NCBI RefSeq assembly: GCF_014650755.1
Contig: NZ_BMVO01000010.1
Location: forward strand, 124,001-188,000
From: Streptomyces chryseus
Lineage (GTDB): Bacteria > Actinomycetota > Actinomycetes > Streptomycetales > Streptomycetaceae
Direction of reading: 5' to 3'
DNA length: 64,000 nt
Part shown: one piece after another, positions 62,305-64,000 of the stretch
How the letters are laid out: every line of letters begins with the position of its first letter
Position numbering within the stretch: the stretch's first letter is position 1
Made by a program: the position numbers and the translations under genes
The notes under the pieces: model-generated
The model's input: the letters and a program-made list of their open reading frames with translations, nothing else
Told to the model about the DNA's origin: nothing
The model's database searches: none

Positions 62305-63587
62305 TGCACCCCCGTGTCCGCGCCCTCGTCGTCGCCGCCACGGCGACGGCCCTGGCCGCACCCCTGACCACCACCACGGCCCAGGCGTCCGCGCCCCCGC
62401 CCCGCACCGGTTTCGAACGGACCGACGGCGCGAGCTGGACCACCCAGCCCGACGAGCAGACCTTCCTGCGCGCCGTCGACCGCGCCAGTACCCGGGTCAC
62501 GCTGTCCACGATCGGCACGACCGGCCGCCAGCGCCCGCTCAACCTCGTACGCATCGCGGCTCAGCGGCACACCTCGGCCACCGTGCTGCTGATCTGCTCC
62601 CAGCACGGTGACGAACCGTCCGGGCGCGAAGCCTGCCTGACCACCATCAGGGACCTCGCGTACGCCAAGGACAGGAAGACTCTCGACTTCCTCGCCCGCA
62701 CCACGGTCCTCGTCATCCCCACCGCGAACCCCGACGGCCGCGCGGCGAACACCCGCACCAACGCCGACGGCATCGACATCAACCGCGACCACATCGCCCT
62801 CAAGACGGCCGAGGCCCGGGCGATGGCCGCCGTGACGCGCGACCACAAACCCGACCTCGTCCATGACCTGCACGAGTACGGCGCCACCCCGCCGTACTAC
62901 GACAAGGACCTGCTGGCCCTCTGGCCCCGCAACCCCAACACGGACCACCGGGTGCACGCGGAGGCCCACACCCTCTCCGAGTCCTATGTGCGCCCGCACG
63001 CCCGGGAGGCCGGATTCACCAGCGGCATCTACGGCATCTGGACGGACCCGGTCACCGGCGAGCCGGTCAAACAGGTGGCGGGCGACGGCCAGGAGCGCAT
63101 CCTGCGCAACACGGCAGGCATCAAGCACGCGGTGGGCCTCCTGGTGGAGACCCGGGTGGACCCGCTGACCGAGGCCGAGAAGAACAGCCCCGCCCTGAAC
63201 AACAGGCGCCGGGTGAACACCCAACTGGCCGCCCTGACCGGAGCCTTCGCCTTCGTGGACGAGCGACGCGCCCGCATCGGGGCCGCCACGGCCCGCGCCC
63301 GCCTCGAAGGCTTCGCGGACCGGGGCCCGATCCACCTGGGCGGCGCCGACAACGACCCGCCCGACCCCGCCGAGACCATCCAGGATCCCCCCTGCGGCTA
63401 CCACCTTTCGCCGGCCCAGTACGCGCAGGTGAAGGACGAACTGGCCCTGCACGGGGTCACCTCCCGCCCCCGGGGCGAGGGCGCGTACGTACCCCTGCGT
63501 CAATCGCGCCGGGCCCTCGCGGCGCTCCTGCTCGACGACCGCGCGGCCTACCCCCTCACAGCAGGGAGGCCCGACACCGCCTGTTAG
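62304..63587 (+). CDS. Secreted M14 zinc carboxypeptidase
   Basis: The product is 427 aa. A signal peptide precedes an M14 fold: the zinc ligands His101 and Glu104 are in SQHGDEPSGRE and His190 in HDLHEYG; ANPDGRAANTRTNADGIDIN is also typical, and the catalytic Glu is in LLVETRVDP. The start overlaps the preceding stop by one base (TGATG), so translation is coupled. With the X-Pro and M1 peptidases it forms a protein-degrading cluster. Confidence 0.9.
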   Translation: MHPRVRALVVAATATALAAPLTTTTAQASAPPPRTGFERTDGASWTTQPDEQTFLRAVDRASTRVTLSTIGTTGRQRPLNLVRIAAQRHTSATVLLICSQHGDEPSGREACLTTIRDLAYAKDRKTLDFLARTTVLVIPTANPDGRAANTRTNADGIDINRDHIALKTAEARAMAAVTRDHKPDLVHDLHEYGATPPYYDKDLLALWPRNPNTDHRVHAEAHTLSESYVRPHAREAGFTSGIYGIWTDPVTGEPVKQVAGDGQERILRNTAGIKHAVGLLVETRVDPLTEAEKNSPALNNRRRVNTQLAALTGAFAFVDERRARIGAATARARLEGFADRGPIHLGGADNDPPDPAETIQDPPCGYHLSPAQYAQVKDELALHGVTSRPRGEGAYVPLRQSRRALAALLLDDRAAYPLTAGRPDTAC

Positions 63588-63591
63588 GCAC

Positions 63592-63619
63592 TTGTGATGT
63601 GCGACACATGTGGTAGGGG
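63592..63619 (+). promoter_or_regulatory. BCCT transporter promoter with an internal inverted repeat
   Basis: TTGTGA (63592-63597) and TAGGGG (63614-63619) are 16 nt apart. ATGTGCGACACAT (63597-63609) is a perfect inverted repeat between the boxes, so a repressor could hold polymerase. Confidence 0.4.
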
Positions 63620-63664
63620 GTACGGGAGCGAGATCAGCTCAGTGCTTCCCGAAAGGTGCCGCTT

Positions 63665-64000
63665 GTGTCGCACGAACAGAAACCGGCTCAACGGCTTCGG
63701 CTGCCGGTGAGGGCGGCTCTCCCGGGCCGCCACCCGCACGAGGACGAGACGCCCCGGACCGACCGGGTGGTGTTCGGCGTGACGGCCGTTCTCACCCTGG
63801 CCTTCGTGCTCTGGGGCTCCGTCTTCACGGACACGCTGGAGAGCGTCTCCGACTCGATGCTGAGCGGCCTGATGCACAACGGCGGCTGGGCCTTCGTCCT
63901 GGCCGCCTCCGGCTTCGTGGTCTTCGCCCTCTGGCTGGCCGTCAGCCGTTACGGCAGGATCCCCCTCGGCCAGGAGCACGAGGGCCCGGAGTTCCGGACC
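63665..64000 (+). CDS. BCCT-family (betaine/choline/carnitine) transporter, N-terminal part
   Basis: Only the first 112 codons are in the window. The frame has a hydrophilic N-terminus, helix VVFGVTAVLTLAFVLWGSVF, then WAFVLAASGFVVFALWLAVS and RYGRIPLGQEHEGPEF, which together are the start of BCCT osmolyte transporters. The GTG start has GAAAGG upstream. The gene continues past the edge. A GMC enzyme at 32.9 kb is too distant to be linked. Confidence 0.85.
   Translation, partial: MSHEQKPAQRLRLPVRAALPGRHPHEDETPRTDRVVFGVTAVLTLAFVLWGSVFTDTLESVSDSMLSGLMHNGGWAFVLAASGFVVFALWLAVSRYGRIPLGQEHEGPEFRT

Overview
The window looks like a Streptomyces chromosome segment, probably near the core/arm transition. 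It has very high G+C, frequent GTG and TTG starts, and marker families typical of the genus: an SsgA-like sporulation/division protein, a WhiB-like Fe-S regulator, a two-domain small laccase, a GH46 chitosanase, a split two-gene LigD-type repair pair, and many secreted hydrolases. No tRNA, rRNA, CRISPR array, prophage or insertion sequence was seen.

Layout. 1-8.8 kb: the 3' end of ligA faces a terminator; opposite lie a secreted M64 peptidase, AnmK and an MHS-type MFS transporter (AnmK/MFS overlap GTGA), a VWA protein/partner pair, a cupin and a divergent GlxA/AraC-type regulator. 8.9-14.8 kb: a three-gene amino-acid-type ABC importer followed 25 nt later by a 1103-aa NACHT-type STAND NTPase. 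14.8-26.6 kb: a Tat-exported amine-oxidase-like FAD enzyme, a YchJ protein, a DUF3140-like protein, a DUF5819 + HTTM membrane pair, a DHA2 efflux pump with a cytosolic C-terminal extension, an FAD monooxygenase, divergent ATP-dependent DNA ligase and LigD-type polymerase genes, and an ABC-2-like membrane protein. 26.6-34.5 kb: a two-gene secreted unit (ThuA + sugar-dehydrogenase propeller; cupredoxin + three Ig-like repeats + DUF1080) that diverges from a small laccase, then a WhiB-like gene and a GMC flavoenzyme. 34.5-43 kb: chitosanase, acyl-ACP desaturase with a striking 33-bp operator-like palindrome, ABC-F protein with a long leader, SsgA-like protein, BNR-repeat protein, YciI-like protein, endonuclease V, and a saccharopine-dehydrogenase-like reductase.

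43.1-49.8 kb is a complete beta-oxidation operon (CaiB-type racemase/transferase, acyl-CoA dehydrogenase, thiolase, FadB) behind a clear promoter with two candidate operators, closed by a convergent MerR regulator. 49.8-50.6 kb holds two gene remnants, a macro-domain N-terminus and a berberine-bridge-type oxidase C-terminus with an in-frame stop. 50.6-64 kb: a CDF metal exporter, a secreted sphingomyelinase-like phosphodiesterase, an orphan ATP-synthase-b-like gene with a possible leaderless promoter, an MpaB-like protein, a GH81 beta-1,3-glucanase whose LacI regulator shares the same GAGAGCGCTCTC operator, secreted M1, X-Pro and M14 peptidases (the X-Pro gene carries an in-frame palindromic repeat), and the start of a BCCT transporter.

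The strongest candidates for something new are the secreted ThuA/sugar dehydrogenase plus cupredoxin/DUF1080 pair, which could form an extracellular oxidise-then-hydrolyse glycoside system, and the NACHT NTPase, which has the architecture of bacterial anti-phage NLR-like proteins. Both are inferences from domain content. All coordinates and motifs were read by eye; no database search was run.
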